Positions 19,831 to 28,848 of a stretch of DNA of 64,000 nucleotides are shown here, piece after piece; position 1 is the first letter of the stretch; every line of letters begins with the position of its first letter. The notes below the pieces were generated by a model. It searched no databases. It saw only the letters and a program-made list of their open reading frames with translations, and had not been told where the DNA came from. The stretch lies in NCBI RefSeq assembly GCF_000620065.1, contig NZ_JHVI01000010.1:1-64000 (forward strand), in the 5' to 3' direction. The translations under genes were made by a program, and so were the position numbers. Origin of the DNA: Meiothermus cerbereus DSM 11376 (GTDB lineage: Bacteria; Deinococcota; Deinococci; Deinococcales; Thermaceae).

Positions 19831-20133
19831 TTACTCGGGTTCCATGGTGCATTGCAGCGGATGCCCCTCGGCGCTGGCTGCGGCCATCACCTGGTTGACC
19901 TTGGTCTCGGCAATCTCAAAAGGATAGACCCCCGCCACCCCCACCCCCGCATGGTGTACCTGGAGCATGATGCGGGTGGCCTCGAGCTCGCTCTTCTTGA
20001 AAAACCGCATCAGCACCTCGACCACGAAGTCCATGGGGGTGTAGTCGTCGTTGAGCAGCAAAACCTTGTACCGCGGTGGGGTACGGGTGGCCGTTTGGGA
20101 CTGGCTGCGGGTCTTGGTGGCGCTATCACTCAC
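19831..20133 (-). CDS. clpS: ClpS, adaptor for N-degron substrates of ClpAP
   Basis: A 100-residue adaptor. After a flexible N-terminal tail of about 20 residues comes the ClpS core: [20 protein letters not shown] (residues 22-41), then [20 protein letters not shown], with the loop residues that hold the N-terminal side chain of the substrate. It docks on the ClpA N domain. The start codon is GTG; a TATAAA lies just upstream but too close to serve clearly as a -10 box. Confidence 0.95.
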   Translation of the reverse strand: MSDSATKTRSQSQTATRTPPRYKVLLLNDDYTPMDFVVEVLMRFFKKSELEATRIMLQVHHAGVGVAGVYPFEIAETKVNQVMAAASAEGHPLQCTMEPE

Positions 20134-20246
20134 GTTTTATAAGTGTAGCAAATAGCCGCAGGGCCACACCCTGCTCAGCTCACACAGCCCACCCCGTCGC
20201 GGCGCTAGACGGATTGATGGGAAATGTCTTTGATTTGGTCTTTTTG

Positions 20247-20335
20247 TGGGGCCCCCGCCTGAAGCGCGGGTAGCAAGAGTTCGAAAAACCAGGGTGTTCT
20301 GACAATCCCTAGCGGAACGGTTCAGGCGGGGTTCA
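20247..20335 (+). repeat. Dispersed hairpin repeat, copy 1 (overlaps the pyrG stop)
   Basis: An 89-bp unit starting GGGGCCCCCGCCTGAAGCGC and ending TTCAGGCGGGGTTCAT. The ends pair (CCCCGCCTGAA with TTCAGGCGGGG). Related copies are at 23704-23793 and, inverted, 46208-46303. The right end supplies the last codons and stop of pyrG (minus strand, HMNPA then stop). Confidence 0.7.
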
Positions 20336-21962
20336 TATGAAACAAGGCCTGGCGGCGCTCGAGGGCCGCCGAAATAAAGCCGAAAAAGGGCGGCGAGACC
20401 CGCATAGGCCGGCTGGAAAGCTCGGGGTGGGCTTGCAAACCGATGAAGAAGGGGTGGTCGGGCAGCTCGATGGCCTCGACCAGCCCCTCACCCCGGCCCT
20501 GCACCCCGGGCGTGACCGCCGAAACCGTCAGGCCGCTTTCAATGAGGCGCTGGACGTAGGCCGGGTTGACCTCGTAGCGGTGGCGGTGCCGCTCGTAGAC
20601 CAGTTCTTTGCCATAAAGCTTATAAAGCAGGGTTTCGGGATGGATGCGCATGGGCCAGCTGCCCAGCCGCATGGTGCCGCCCATCCCCTCGACCTCGAGC
20701 TGCTCGGGCATCAGGTCAATTACCGGGTGGGGGGTGTAGGGGTCAAACTCGGTGCTGTTGGCCCCCTCGAGGCCCAGCACATTCCGGGCATACTCAATGA
20801 CCGCGATCTGCAACCCCAGGCAGATACCAAAATAGGGTAGCCGACTCTCGCGGGCATACCGGGCCGCCAGAATTTTGCCCTCCACCCCCCGGATGCCAAA
20901 CCCAGGCCCCACCAGCACGCCATCCACACCGCCCAGCAGCTCGGCGGCTTTAGCCAGGTCGGTGATGTCTTCGGCGTTGACCCACTTCACATTGACCCGT
21001 GCATCGTGGGCAATTCCAGCGTGGCGAAAGCCCTCCAGAATGCTCAAGTAGGCATCGGGCATTTTCACATACTTGCCCACAAAGGCCACCGTAACCTCGT
21101 GTGCGGGCTGCTTGAGCTTGCGCACGGCGTTTTGCCAGAAGCTCAGGTTGGGCTGAATGGGCTCCAGGCCCAGCTTCTTCTCCACCACCCGCCCCAGGCC
21201 CTGCTCCTCCAGCACCAGCGGCATCTCGTAGAGGTGCTGTACGGTGGGGCTGCTGAACACCTCGCCGGCGTGCACGTTGGTAAACAACGCCACTTTTTTA
21301 CGCACATCCTCCGGCACCATCTTCTCCGAGCGCAGCACCAGCACATCCGGCTGGATACCCACCCCGCGCAGGGTCGAGACCGAGTGTTGGGTGGGTTTGG
21401 TTTTGAACTCTTCGGACGCAGCAAAGTAGGGCACCAGGGTTAGGTGCAGGTACATGATGTCCTGGTCTTCTTCGTCGAACTGAAACTGGCGGATGGCCTC
21501 CAGGAAGGGCAGGCTCTCGATGTCGCCTACCGTGCCCCCTACCTCCACCACCACAATCTCGGCGTTTTGTTCGTGGGCGGTACGGCGAATGCGGTCTTTG
21601 ATCTCGTCGGTAATGTGGGGAATGACCTGCACGGTCTGGGAGAGGTACTCGCCACGCCGCTCTTTTTGAATCACCGACAGATAAACCTGCCCGGTGGTGA
21701 TGTTGTTGGCGCGCGACAGGTCTATGTCCAGAAAGCGCTCGTAATGCCCGATGTCCAGGTCGGTCTCGGCCCCATCGCTGGTCACGAATACTTCCCCGTG
21801 TTCGTAGGGGCGCATGGTGCCGGCGTCCAGGTTGATGTAGGGGTCAATCTTGATTGCGGTTACGCGGTAACCCCGGCTGCGCAAAATGGCGCCCAGACTG
21901 GATGTGAGGATACCCTTGCCCAAACTGCTCACCACACCGCCGGTAACGAAAATGTATTTCAT
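20322..21962 (-). CDS. pyrG: CTP synthase
   Basis: A 546-residue enzyme that makes CTP from UTP, ATP and glutamine. ATG 21962 is chosen because it gives the canonical start MKYIFVTGGVVSSLGKG. The synthetase domain covers residues 1-265 (DAGTMRPYEHGEVFV, HYERFLDIDL). The glutamine amidotransferase domain follows, with the nucleophile in FGICLGLQIAV and the catalytic His in HRHRYEVNPAY. Both halves are complete. The gene is divergent from the MBL-fold hydrolase, with about 186 bp between starts. A 7-bp hairpin lies just before the start region. The last codons lie in a dispersed repeat. Confidence 0.96.
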   Translation of the reverse strand: MKYIFVTGGVVSSLGKGILTSSLGAILRSRGYRVTAIKIDPYINLDAGTMRPYEHGEVFVTSDGAETDLDIGHYERFLDIDLSRANNITTGQVYLSVIQKERRGEYLSQTVQVIPHITDEIKDRIRRTAHEQNAEIVVVEVGGTVGDIESLPFLEAIRQFQFDEEDQDIMYLHLTLVPYFAASEEFKTKPTQHSVSTLRGVGIQPDVLVLRSEKMVPEDVRKKVALFTNVHAGEVFSSPTVQHLYEMPLVLEEQGLGRVVEKKLGLEPIQPNLSFWQNAVRKLKQPAHEVTVAFVGKYVKMPDAYLSILEGFRHAGIAHDARVNVKWVNAEDITDLAKAAELLGGVDGVLVGPGFGIRGVEGKILAARYARESRLPYFGICLGLQIAVIEYARNVLGLEGANSTEFDPYTPHPVIDLMPEQLEVEGMGGTMRLGSWPMRIHPETLLYKLYGKELVYERHRHRYEVNPAYVQRLIESGLTVSAVTPGVQGRGEGLVEAIELPDHPFFIGLQAHPELSSRPMRVSPPFFGFISAALERRQALFHMNPA

Positions 21963-21979
21963 AACAAACCCCCGTGCTA

Positions 21980-21996
21980 CGCTGAACCCTTCAGCG
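21980..21996 (-). promoter_or_regulatory. Leader hairpin just upstream of pyrG
   Basis: CGCTGAA and TTCAGCG pair perfectly around a 3-nt loop, 18-34 bases before the pyrG start codon and next to its G-rich ribosome site. It could affect translation or RNA stability. No T-run follows, so it is not an attenuator of the known Bacillus pyrG type. Confidence 0.35.
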
Positions 21997-22136
21997 CCCA
22001 AAAAACCTTTGCCTGCAAACGCTCAACCAGCGCGGTAGAGCAGCCTAACTATCACGGGATTTGATCGTACCACGTTTGACCCCTGGTGTGTCCAGATGGC
22101 GGCCCCCTATGGTCTGACCGCGAAAGTTTGACTTGG

Positions 22137-22142
22137 TACAAT
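22137..22142 (+). promoter_or_regulatory. Extended -10 (TGGTACAAT) of the MBL-fold hydrolase gene
   Basis: TACAAT preceded by TGG ends 6 bases before ATG 22149, so the transcript would start at the start codon. The extended -10 would make a -35 box less needed; TGACCG lies 17 bp upstream. Confidence 0.45.
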
Positions 22143-22148
22143 CTGCCT

Positions 22149-23141
22149 ATGGCGCACGTCACCGGCTTGTCTTCCGAGGTCGCACCCAACATATTCGCCA
22201 TTCCCGTTCCCATTCCGTACCCCTTCAAGTACGTGAACTGTTATCTGCTAAAACCCGGCCCCGGGGTAAGCGGTGGACCCGTGCTGGTGGACTGTGCCCT
22301 CGAGACCTCCGAGGCCAAGCGCGTGCTCGAGGCGGCCCTGCACGAGCACGGGCTGGGGTATGGCGACCTCGAGCACCTGGTGGTCACCCACCACCACCCC
22401 GACCACTACGGCCTGGCCGGCCTGATTGAACTGCACGGCCCCCAGGTCTGGATGCTGGACGTGGAGAAAGAGCGAGGGCACATCTTCTGGACCCAGCCCG
22501 AGCACATGACCCAGATGGGTCAGGAGCTTTTCCGACAGCACGGCATCGGCGACGCGTACCTGACCGACCTGGCAGGGGAAATGCAAAAAACCCGCAGCCG
22601 GGTGCATCCGGCCCAAAACCCGCAGACCTTCGCCGATGGCCAGCAGCTATGCCTGGCGGGCATGAACTTTCGGGTGGTCTGGACACCCGGCCACGCCGAC
22701 GGCCACGCCATGCTGCTGCGTGAGTCGGATGGTGTGCTGCTGGCCGGGGACAACATCCTCGAGCGTATATCCCCTAATATTGGCCTCTGGGCCTACTCCT
22801 ACCCCAACCCCCTGCAGCACTACTTCGAGTCGCTGAAAAAAACCGCTACGCTTGGGGCCACGGTGGCGCTGCCGGGGCATTACCGCCCCATCAAAGATAT
22901 TGCCGGGCGGGTAGCCGAACTCGAGGCCCACCACCTGGAGCGGCTGGAGTACCTGCTTCGGCTTCTGAACCATCAGCCCCAAACCTGCTGGCAGTTGTCG
23001 CTGGGGCTGTTTCCCGGCAACCTCAACCTGGCCCAGCGGCGCTTTGCCTGGTCGGAGACGCTGGCCCACCTGGAGTACCTGGTCGCCCAGGGCAAGATAC
23101 GGCGGCTCGAGCTGGACGGCGTTATCCACTACAGCCGCTAA
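22149..23141 (+). CDS. MBL-fold metallo-hydrolase
   Basis: A 330-residue protein of the metallo-beta-lactamase superfamily. The metal ligands are in place: THHHPDHYG (around residues 82-90), HADGH around 181-185, AGDNIL around 200 and GHYRP around 244. A C-terminal winged-helix-like region of about 70 residues (residues 255-330) matches the lactamase_B_2/LACTB2 arrangement, so it is likely a hydrolase of thioesters or other small molecules. The exact substrate cannot be read from sequence. The gene is divergent from pyrG and appears leaderless. Confidence 0.8.
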   Translation: MAHVTGLSSEVAPNIFAIPVPIPYPFKYVNCYLLKPGPGVSGGPVLVDCALETSEAKRVLEAALHEHGLGYGDLEHLVVTHHHPDHYGLAGLIELHGPQVWMLDVEKERGHIFWTQPEHMTQMGQELFRQHGIGDAYLTDLAGEMQKTRSRVHPAQNPQTFADGQQLCLAGMNFRVVWTPGHADGHAMLLRESDGVLLAGDNILERISPNIGLWAYSYPNPLQHYFESLKKTATLGATVALPGHYRPIKDIAGRVAELEAHHLERLEYLLRLLNHQPQTCWQLSLGLFPGNLNLAQRRFAWSETLAHLEYLVAQGKIRRLELDGVIHYSR

Positions 23142-23476
23142 AACGGAGCCATTGCGAGGGTTTGCCGCTGCTGGCCCCACCGCCTGGACTGCCCCCCAGC
23201 AGCCACACCCCTGCATTTGATACCGGATTCAAAAAGATACTCTTCAAACAAAAAACATCAAGGGGCTATCTTTTTGAATCCTAGAGCACTCCCTTCGGTC
23301 GGGTTAGTTCGTCACCGTTCGGTGACGAACTAACCGAATCTGGTATGAGTGGTATCATAGGAGTTATACAAGCAGCCAACAGGACTTGAACCGGCCTGAG
23401 CGCGACACCTGGGTGAGGTCAAAAAGGGCGATTTATCAATATTCCAACGCAATACCTTGAGTCAAGGAGGGAACAC
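23142..23476. other. Intergenic region holding a 131-bp palindromic element
   Basis: This 335-bp gap contains the repeat at 23218-23348 and, to its right, AT-rich DNA leading to the dodecin gene. No further open frame has a plausible start and coding character. AAGGAGG at 23464-23470 is the dodecin ribosome site. Confidence 0.6.
23218..23348 (+). repeat. Palindromic MITE-like element, copy 1
   Basis: The ends TGATACCGGATTC (23218-23230) and GAATCTGGTATGA (23336-23348) are near-perfect inverted repeats. Inside are two further palindromes: a 15-bp pair at 23225-23239 and 23267-23281 (GGATTCAAAAAGATA type), and a 16-bp pair at 23302-23317 and 23320-23335 (GGTTAGTTCGTCACCG type). A second copy of the right part follows hemL at 43885-43983. 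Confidence 0.7.
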
Positions 23477-23686
23477 ATGAGCAAGGTCTACAAGAAGGTG
23501 GAGCTGGTGGGCAGCAGCAGCGAGAGCCTCGAGGACGCCATCAAGGTGGCCCTGACCCGGGCCCGCCGAACCTTGCGGAACCTGGACTGGTTCGAGGTCA
23601 AGGAGATTCGCGGCAGCCTGACCGACGGCTACGTGAACACCTACCAGGTCACGCTGTTGGTCGGCTTCCGCCTCGACGAAGAATAG
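23477..23686 (+). CDS. Dodecin, flavin-storage protein
   Basis: A 69-residue protein of the dodecin family, which forms 12-mers that bind FMN or riboflavin. It has the expected size and pattern: MSKVYKKVELVGSSSESLED, a helix, then TLRNLDWFEVKEIRG with the flavin-stacking tryptophan (residue 38) and a final beta strand. An AAGGAGG ribosome site lies 7 bases upstream. Convergent with the gamma-glutamyltransferase gene. Confidence 0.93.
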   Translation: MSKVYKKVELVGSSSESLEDAIKVALTRARRTLRNLDWFEVKEIRGSLTDGYVNTYQVTLLVGFRLDEE

Positions 23687-23703
23687 CTCCGTAGGAAATC
23701 CGC

Positions 23704-23793
23704 TTTTTGGGGCCCCCGCCCGAAGCGCTGCAACTTGCAGCGGTCAACAAATGTGCTTTTGCCAGCACCGGGCGGAACGCTTGGGGTGGGGTT
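23704..23793 (+). repeat. Dispersed hairpin repeat, copy 2
   Basis: Starts GGGGCCCCCGCCCGAAGCGC and ends GCGGAACGCTTGGGGTGGGG. It lies between the convergent dodecin and gamma-glutamyltransferase genes, 17 bp past the dodecin stop and 4 bp from the end of the other gene. The stem is less perfect than in the other two copies. Confidence 0.65.
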
Positions 23794-23797
23794 GGTG

Positions 23798-25387
23798 TCA
23801 CCAGGCCAGGGCCAGGCCGTCGGCCCGCGGCTCGGTGGCGGCCAGGAAGGCTTCTTTTGGCTTCAAAATCATCTGACCCCGGCCAAAGGAGGCCCACTCG
23901 CTCTGCAAGACCACCTCGTGGCCCCGCTCCTTGAGGCCAAAGACCACGTGGGGGGGCAGGCTCTGCTCGAGCTCCACCTGCCGGCCCTGTATCCACTGCC
24001 AGCGGGGGGCGTCCAGGGCGGCCTGGGGGTTTAGCCCGTAGTCCTCCAGGTTGACCACCATCTGCAGGTGCCCCTGGGGCTGCATGTGCCCGCCCATCAC
24101 CCCAAACGGCCCCAGGGGCTTGCCATCGCGGGTGAGGAAGCCGGGGATGATGGTGTGGAAGGGCTTTTTAGCCGGGGCGTACTGGTTGGGGTGTCCTTCT
24201 TCCAGCACAAAGCAAGCCCCCCGGTTTTGCAACGAGATGCCGGTGCCGTCTGCTACGATACCGGCCCCAAAGCCCATGTAGTTGGACTGGATGAAGGAGA
24301 CCTGCAGCTCGCCATCGGCAGCGCACAGATACACCGTACCCCCTTTGGGCGCACCGGCCTGCACCGCCAGCGCCCGTTCACCGATGAGTCGGCGGCGCTT
24401 TTCCAGGTAGTCCGGGTTCAGCAGGTCGGCGGGCGAGACGGTCATGAAGCGGGGGTCGGCCACGTACTTTTGCACGTCGGCAAAGGCCAGTTTCATGGCC
24501 TCAATTTGCAGGTGCAAGCCCTCCGCCGAGTCGCGCGGATAGCGCTCGAGGCCCAGGCCCTCCAGGATTTTCAGGGCCATCAGGGCGGCAAGGCCCTGCC
24601 CGGCGGGGGGTATCTCGTGCAGCTCGAGGCCTTTGTAGCGCACCGAGAGGGGCTCCACCCACTCCGAGCGGTGGGCGGCCAGGTCGGCCCGGGTCAGGTA
24701 GCCCCCGGTGGCTGCGGCAAAATCGGCCATCTGGGCAGCCAGCTTGCCGTGGTAAAAACTCTCGGCATGGGTGCGGGCCAGCTCGCGCAGGGTCTCGGCG
24801 TGGCGCGGGCTGCGCCAGATCTCGCCGGGGCGGGGGGCTTTGCCTCCAGGCATAAAGACTTCCTTGAAGGGCTTGTAGCAAGGGTCTTGCAGGGGGCCAT
24901 AGACCGCCTCGAGGCGCCGCCAGTTGCGCCCGGTCTCGGGGCTGACGGCAAAGCCCTCCTCGGCATAGCGGATGGATGGTTCAAAAAGCTGTTCAAAGGG
25001 CAGCCTGCCGAACTTCTGGTGAAGCTCTCGCCAGGCGTCGGGTGCCCCCGGAACTGTTACAGGAAGCCAGCCCCGGGTGGGCACCTGCCCGCTGGCAGCA
25101 AAGGTGGCGAAATCCAGACCGGCGGGGCTCATCCCGTTCCCGTTCAGTCCATGTAGCTTTTGCCCGTCGTGCACCAGGGCAAAGGCATCCGAGCCGATGC
25201 CGTTAGAGGTGGGCTCGAGTACGGTCAGGGCCATGGCCATGGCAAGGGCCGCATCCACCGCGTTGCCCCCGGCCAGCATCATCTCCATGCCGGCCAGCGC
25301 GGCCTGGGGCTGGCTGGTGGCGACAGCCCCCCGCTTGCCGGTGACCACGTTGCGGCGGGAGGGATAGGGATACTGGTTGAGGTTCAT
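23798..25387 (-). CDS. Gamma-glutamyltransferase family protein
   Basis: A 529-residue Ntn-hydrolase. ATG 25387 is chosen; a longer frame upstream would run into the preceding gene. Family features are GAVATSQPQAALAGMEMML (residues 20-38), GGNAVDAALAMA, the self-cleavage site with its probable Thr nucleophile in APKGGTVYL, and QSNYMGFGAGIVADGTGISL. There is no signal peptide, so it should be cytoplasmic, unlike classic periplasmic enzymes. Related proteins act on glutathione, gamma-glutamyl amides or acylated antibiotics; the substrate here is unknown. It starts 26 bp after the YmdB-like gene and is probably co-transcribed with it. Confidence 0.88.
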   Translation of the reverse strand: MNLNQYPYPSRRNVVTGKRGAVATSQPQAALAGMEMMLAGGNAVDAALAMAMALTVLEPTSNGIGSDAFALVHDGQKLHGLNGNGMSPAGLDFATFAASGQVPTRGWLPVTVPGAPDAWRELHQKFGRLPFEQLFEPSIRYAEEGFAVSPETGRNWRRLEAVYGPLQDPCYKPFKEVFMPGGKAPRPGEIWRSPRHAETLRELARTHAESFYHGKLAAQMADFAAATGGYLTRADLAAHRSEWVEPLSVRYKGLELHEIPPAGQGLAALMALKILEGLGLERYPRDSAEGLHLQIEAMKLAFADVQKYVADPRFMTVSPADLLNPDYLEKRRRLIGERALAVQAGAPKGGTVYLCAADGELQVSFIQSNYMGFGAGIVADGTGISLQNRGACFVLEEGHPNQYAPAKKPFHTIIPGFLTRDGKPLGPFGVMGGHMQPQGHLQMVVNLEDYGLNPQAALDAPRWQWIQGRQVELEQSLPPHVVFGLKERGHEVVLQSEWASFGRGQMILKPKEAFLAATEPRADGLALAW

Positions 25388-25412
25388 ATCTGGAACTATA
25401 GCCGATGCTGCC

Positions 25413-26177
25413 CTACTCCGGCTCATCCCAACGCATGGGCCGAATCTGAACGCAGCGGCCCCCCTCCAGCACCAGCTCGGTCGCACAGAACATGGCCCGC
25501 CCCGAGGCGGCCTTGAAGGGGGTGGGCCGCTGGGTGATGAAGCGCCCCAAAAAGCTCTCGATCTCGCCGCCAATAATGGAGTGGATGGGGCCAGTCATGC
25601 CCACATCGGCCTGGATGGCGGTGCCGTTGGCTAGAAAGCCGGCGTCGGCAGTCTGGACGTGGGTATGGGTGCCCAGCAGGGCCGCCACTTTGCCGCCCAG
25701 GTAATAGCCCAGGGCGTATTTTTCGCTGGTGGCCTCGGCGTGTACCTCGAGCAGGGCATACTCGTGTTCCACTTCGGCCAGCAAGGCCTCGCTGATGCGG
25801 AAAGGGTCGTAGAGGTTTAGGCCCATATTGACCTGCCCCATCACCTGCATCACCAGCAGGCGCTCCCCACCGGCCTCGAGCACCCAGTGACCCTGGCCCG
25901 GGGTGCCGGGGGGGTAGTTGAGGGCGCGGATGATGGGCTCGGTCTCGATAAGTTCGTAAATGTCTTTGTGGTCCCAGGCGTGGTTGCCCAGGGTGATCAG
26001 GTCGGCCCCGGCCTGGCGCAGTTTGCGGTAGGCCGGCTTGGACAGGCCCTTACCGTGGTGGGCGTTTTCACCATTAACGATAACCAGGTCGTACTGGGGC
26101 CGCAGGTCGGGAAGGTGCATGGCCACGGCCCGCAGGCCCGGTTCACCAAAGACATCGCCGACGAATAGAACGCGCAT
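25413..26177 (-). CDS. YmdB-family metallophosphoesterase
   Basis: A 254-residue calcineurin-like phosphoesterase of the TIGR00282/YmdB type. Metal and catalytic motifs are MRVLFVGDVFGEPG (start), NGENAHHGKGLS (residues 36-47), TLGNHAWDH (62-70) and GTHTHVQTAD (169-178). Characterised members hydrolyse 2',3'-cyclic nucleotides, and in Bacillus affect RNA turnover and biofilm decisions. It lies between the yyaL-like gene and the gamma-glutamyltransferase gene in the same direction. Confidence 0.9.
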   Translation of the reverse strand: MRVLFVGDVFGEPGLRAVAMHLPDLRPQYDLVIVNGENAHHGKGLSKPAYRKLRQAGADLITLGNHAWDHKDIYELIETEPIIRALNYPPGTPGQGHWVLEAGGERLLVMQVMGQVNMGLNLYDPFRISEALLAEVEHEYALLEVHAEATSEKYALGYYLGGKVAALLGTHTHVQTADAGFLANGTAIQADVGMTGPIHSIIGGEIESFLGRFITQRPTPFKAASGRAMFCATELVLEGGRCVQIRPMRWDEPE

Positions 26178-26230
26178 AGGCCCAGCTTACAGGGGCGGCC
26201 TGAAGGCCAGGGTGCAAAAGACCACCTGCT

Positions 26231-28249
26231 CTAGCTTGGGGTCATTAGGCCTGGGTAGATGGCCTCGAGTTCCCCCCGAAGCTTTTCCGGGCTGTCCACC
26301 GGAAGGCGGCAGGTGCCCTGCTGGCATAGGTAGGCCAGCCCCGGCTGCCGGTTGTGCAAGACCGGCAGGGCATCGGGGGGGCCATAGGCCAGGGTGGTGA
26401 GGGGCAAAAACCACCTGCGAATCGGGTGAATCAGCTCCGCTGGCGCCACCACGGCCAGCTCGCTGCCGCGGCTGCCCACCAGGTGGGCCTGCAACAGGGC
26501 CGGAAAGCCAAAGGCATTGCGCGATAGGCTCTGGGCATAGAACTCCACCGTCGACAAGGCGGCCTGGTGCCAGTCGGGGCGCTCGTACAACGCCGCCAGA
26601 CGGAACAACAACTCGGCAGCCGAAGCACTTCCCGAGGGGTAAGGCCCATCGTAGGCATCGCGGGCCATGACCGGCAGGCGGGAGTCCAGCGCGTCGCGGA
26701 AGGCCCCATCGGGCGCCTTGAACCGGGTCAGGATGGCCTCGGTCAGCTGCCGGGCGGCCTCGAGCCACCTTGCCTCCCCGGTAGCCTCAAAGAGCGCCAG
26801 CAGCCCCAGCCCGTACTGGGCCTGGTCGCTCAGGTAGGCCTGGGGCTTGAGCAGACCATTGCGCCAGGTATGCCGCAGCAAACCGTCCCGGTACATCTCC
26901 TGCATCACAAACGAGGCATTTTTGCGGGCAGCCTCGATATATTGGGGCTGCCCCAGCCATCGCCCCACATCGGCCAGGGCCCGCAGCATCAGGCCGTTCC
27001 AGTCGGCCAGCACTTTATCATCGGTTAGGGGTGGAATGCGCTTTTTCCGCGCCTCGTACAGGCGTTGCCGTACGCTTTCGACCCAGTTCTGATATGCTTC
27101 CGGTTCCAAGCCCAGGTGTTGCATCAGCACGGCGTCGGGGGTGCGGCGCTCCAAAACGTTGGTGTGTTCCCAGTTTCCAGCCTCCGAGACCCCAAAGAGC
27201 TTAGCGGCGGCGTCGGCTTCCGCGCCCAGAATTTGGCGGAACTCGGCAGCCTGCCAGACATAAAACTTGCCCTCCACCCCCTCCGAGTCGGCATCCTGCG
27301 CCGACCAGAACCCCCCTTCGGGGCCGGTCATCTCCCGCAGCACATAGTCCAGGGTCTCGCTGGCAATGCGCCGATACCGCTGGGCCTGTTCTCCTGTGCT
27401 CAGCAGGCTGGCCGCCGCGTAGACTCGAGCCAACTGGGCGTTGTCGTACAGCATCTTCTCGAAGTGCGGCACCCGCCAGATGTGGTCCACCGCATAGCGG
27501 TGAAAACCGCCCCCGACCTGGTCGTAGATGCCGCCTTCGGCCATGCGGTCGAGCGTGAGTTGCAGATGCTTCCAGGCGGTCTCGTCCCCCAACCAGGCGT
27601 GCGAGAGCAAATACAAGAGGCCCGGCGACTGGGGAAACTTGGGTGCGCCACCAAAGCCGCCGTACACCGGGTCGAAGGCCCGGGAAAGCCCGGCCAGGGC
27701 AGCGCTATGCAGGTCGGCGGGCAAGGTTCCAGACCGCGGTTTGAGCTGGTCTTGCAGGTGGGTGGTGAGTTGCTCAGCGTTCTCCAGAACCTCTTTTTGC
27801 TGGTGGAGCCAGGCATTGTGTACGCCCAGGAGCACCCGCCGGAAGCTGGGAAAACCCTGACGGTCTTCTGGGGGCCAGTAGGTTCCACCAAAAAAGGGCC
27901 GCAGGTCGGGCATCAGGAACATGTTCATGGGCCAGCCGCCCGAGCCGGTCATGGCTTGCAGGGCCGCCATATAGACCTGGTCTACGTCGGGCAGCTCCTC
28001 GCGGTCTACCTTGACGGGCACGAAATGGGTATTCAGGAACTGGGCCACCTCAAGGTCTTCGAAGCTCTCCCGCTCCATCACATGGCACCAGTGACAGGTG
28101 GCATACCCCACCGACAAAAAGATGGGCTTGTTCTCGGCCCTGGCCTTGGCAAAAGCCTCCTCGCCCCAGGGGTACCAGTCCACCGGGTTGTGGGCATGCT
28201 GCAAAAGATAAGGGCTACTTTCCTGGGCAAGTCGGTTTGGCACATCCAC
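26231..28249 (-). CDS. YyaL/DUF255 thioredoxin-domain protein
   Basis: A 672-residue protein of the YyaL/SSP411 family. Residues 1-165 form a thioredoxin-like domain ([31 protein letters not shown] with a CxxC pair near residue 51, [12 protein letters not shown]). The remainder is an alpha/alpha-barrel resembling N-acylglucosamine 2-epimerases and glycosidases ([20 protein letters not shown] around residues 255-275; [13 protein letters not shown]). The biochemical role of the family is not settled. It is the first of three leftward genes, with YmdB and gamma-glutamyltransferase following. Confidence 0.9.
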   Translation of the reverse strand: MDVPNRLAQESSPYLLQHAHNPVDWYPWGEEAFAKARAENKPIFLSVGYATCHWCHVMERESFEDLEVAQFLNTHFVPVKVDREELPDVDQVYMAALQAMTGSGGWPMNMFLMPDLRPFFGGTYWPPEDRQGFPSFRRVLLGVHNAWLHQQKEVLENAEQLTTHLQDQLKPRSGTLPADLHSAALAGLSRAFDPVYGGFGGAPKFPQSPGLLYLLSHAWLGDETAWKHLQLTLDRMAEGGIYDQVGGGFHRYAVDHIWRVPHFEKMLYDNAQLARVYAAASLLSTGEQAQRYRRIASETLDYVLREMTGPEGGFWSAQDADSEGVEGKFYVWQAAEFRQILGAEADAAAKLFGVSEAGNWEHTNVLERRTPDAVLMQHLGLEPEAYQNWVESVRQRLYEARKKRIPPLTDDKVLADWNGLMLRALADVGRWLGQPQYIEAARKNASFVMQEMYRDGLLRHTWRNGLLKPQAYLSDQAQYGLGLLALFEATGEARWLEAARQLTEAILTRFKAPDGAFRDALDSRLPVMARDAYDGPYPSGSASAAELLFRLAALYERPDWHQAALSTVEFYAQSLSRNAFGFPALLQAHLVGSRGSELAVVAPAELIHPIRRWFLPLTTLAYGPPDALPVLHNRQPGLAYLCQQGTCRLPVDSPEKLRGELEAIYPGLMTPS

Positions 28250-28279
28250 AGCCTAGCGAGACCGCGCTAAAGTAAAAGT

Positions 28280-28747
28280 GTGGTGAAGCGCTTGCGCAAC
28301 CGCGCAACCCTGCGTTACCTGGCCCGGCGGCTGCTGGCCGGTCTGATTGACCTGGGGGTGCTGGCAGGCTTGCAGCTAGGCATCGTCCGGGCCGCCACCG
28401 CTTTGTTTCCGCCCACCCATCCGGGCCACTATTTCTCGATCGAGGGCCTGATTCTTTTTGGCCTGTGCGCTCCCCTGGCCTGGTTTACCTATGCGGTTTT
28501 GCCCCTGGCCCGCAAGGGTCAGACCCTGGGCAAGGAGCTGATGGGGCTGCGGGTGGTCAACCGAGAAGGAAGGCCCCCCACCCTGCTACAGGCCTTTTTG
28601 CGCGAAAGCGCCGGGCGCTGGCTCAATGCCATGGTGTTGAACCTGGGTTTGTTGCTGGTGCTCTGGGACCAGGACCACCAGGCCTTGCACGACATGGTGG
28701 CGGAGACCTTTGTGGTATTCCAGCGCATGGGCAGGGCTGGCATCTGA
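28280..28747 (+). CDS. RDD-family membrane protein
   Basis: A 155-residue integral membrane protein with three or four helices. The RDD hallmark Arg and Asp appear in RRLLAGLIDLGVLAG (residues 16-30), and the conserved GQTLGKELMGLRVVN lies around 79-93. Function of the family is unclear; some members aid ion transport. Start GTG 28280 (a second GTG follows at 28283). A TAAAGT box at 28268-28273 places the transcript start at the GTG. Divergent from the yyaL-like gene. Confidence 0.85.
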   Translation: MVKRLRNRATLRYLARRLLAGLIDLGVLAGLQLGIVRAATALFPPTHPGHYFSIEGLILFGLCAPLAWFTYAVLPLARKGQTLGKELMGLRVVNREGRPPTLLQAFLRESAGRWLNAMVLNLGLLLVLWDQDHQALHDMVAETFVVFQRMGRAGI

Positions 28748-28848
28748 GGGCACACCTCTGCAATGGACGTTCGATGAGTAACGGGGGCATGCCGGTATGG
28801 GGCTCAAGGACTTCCCGATTTTTTGCAGGTTTGAACAGCCCGACCAGA

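Noticed and set aside
21980-21996. pyrG leader hairpin as a CTP-sensing attenuator
   Set aside because: It lacks the T-run and the initial G-tract transcript start of the known attenuator; kept only as an unassigned leader hairpin.
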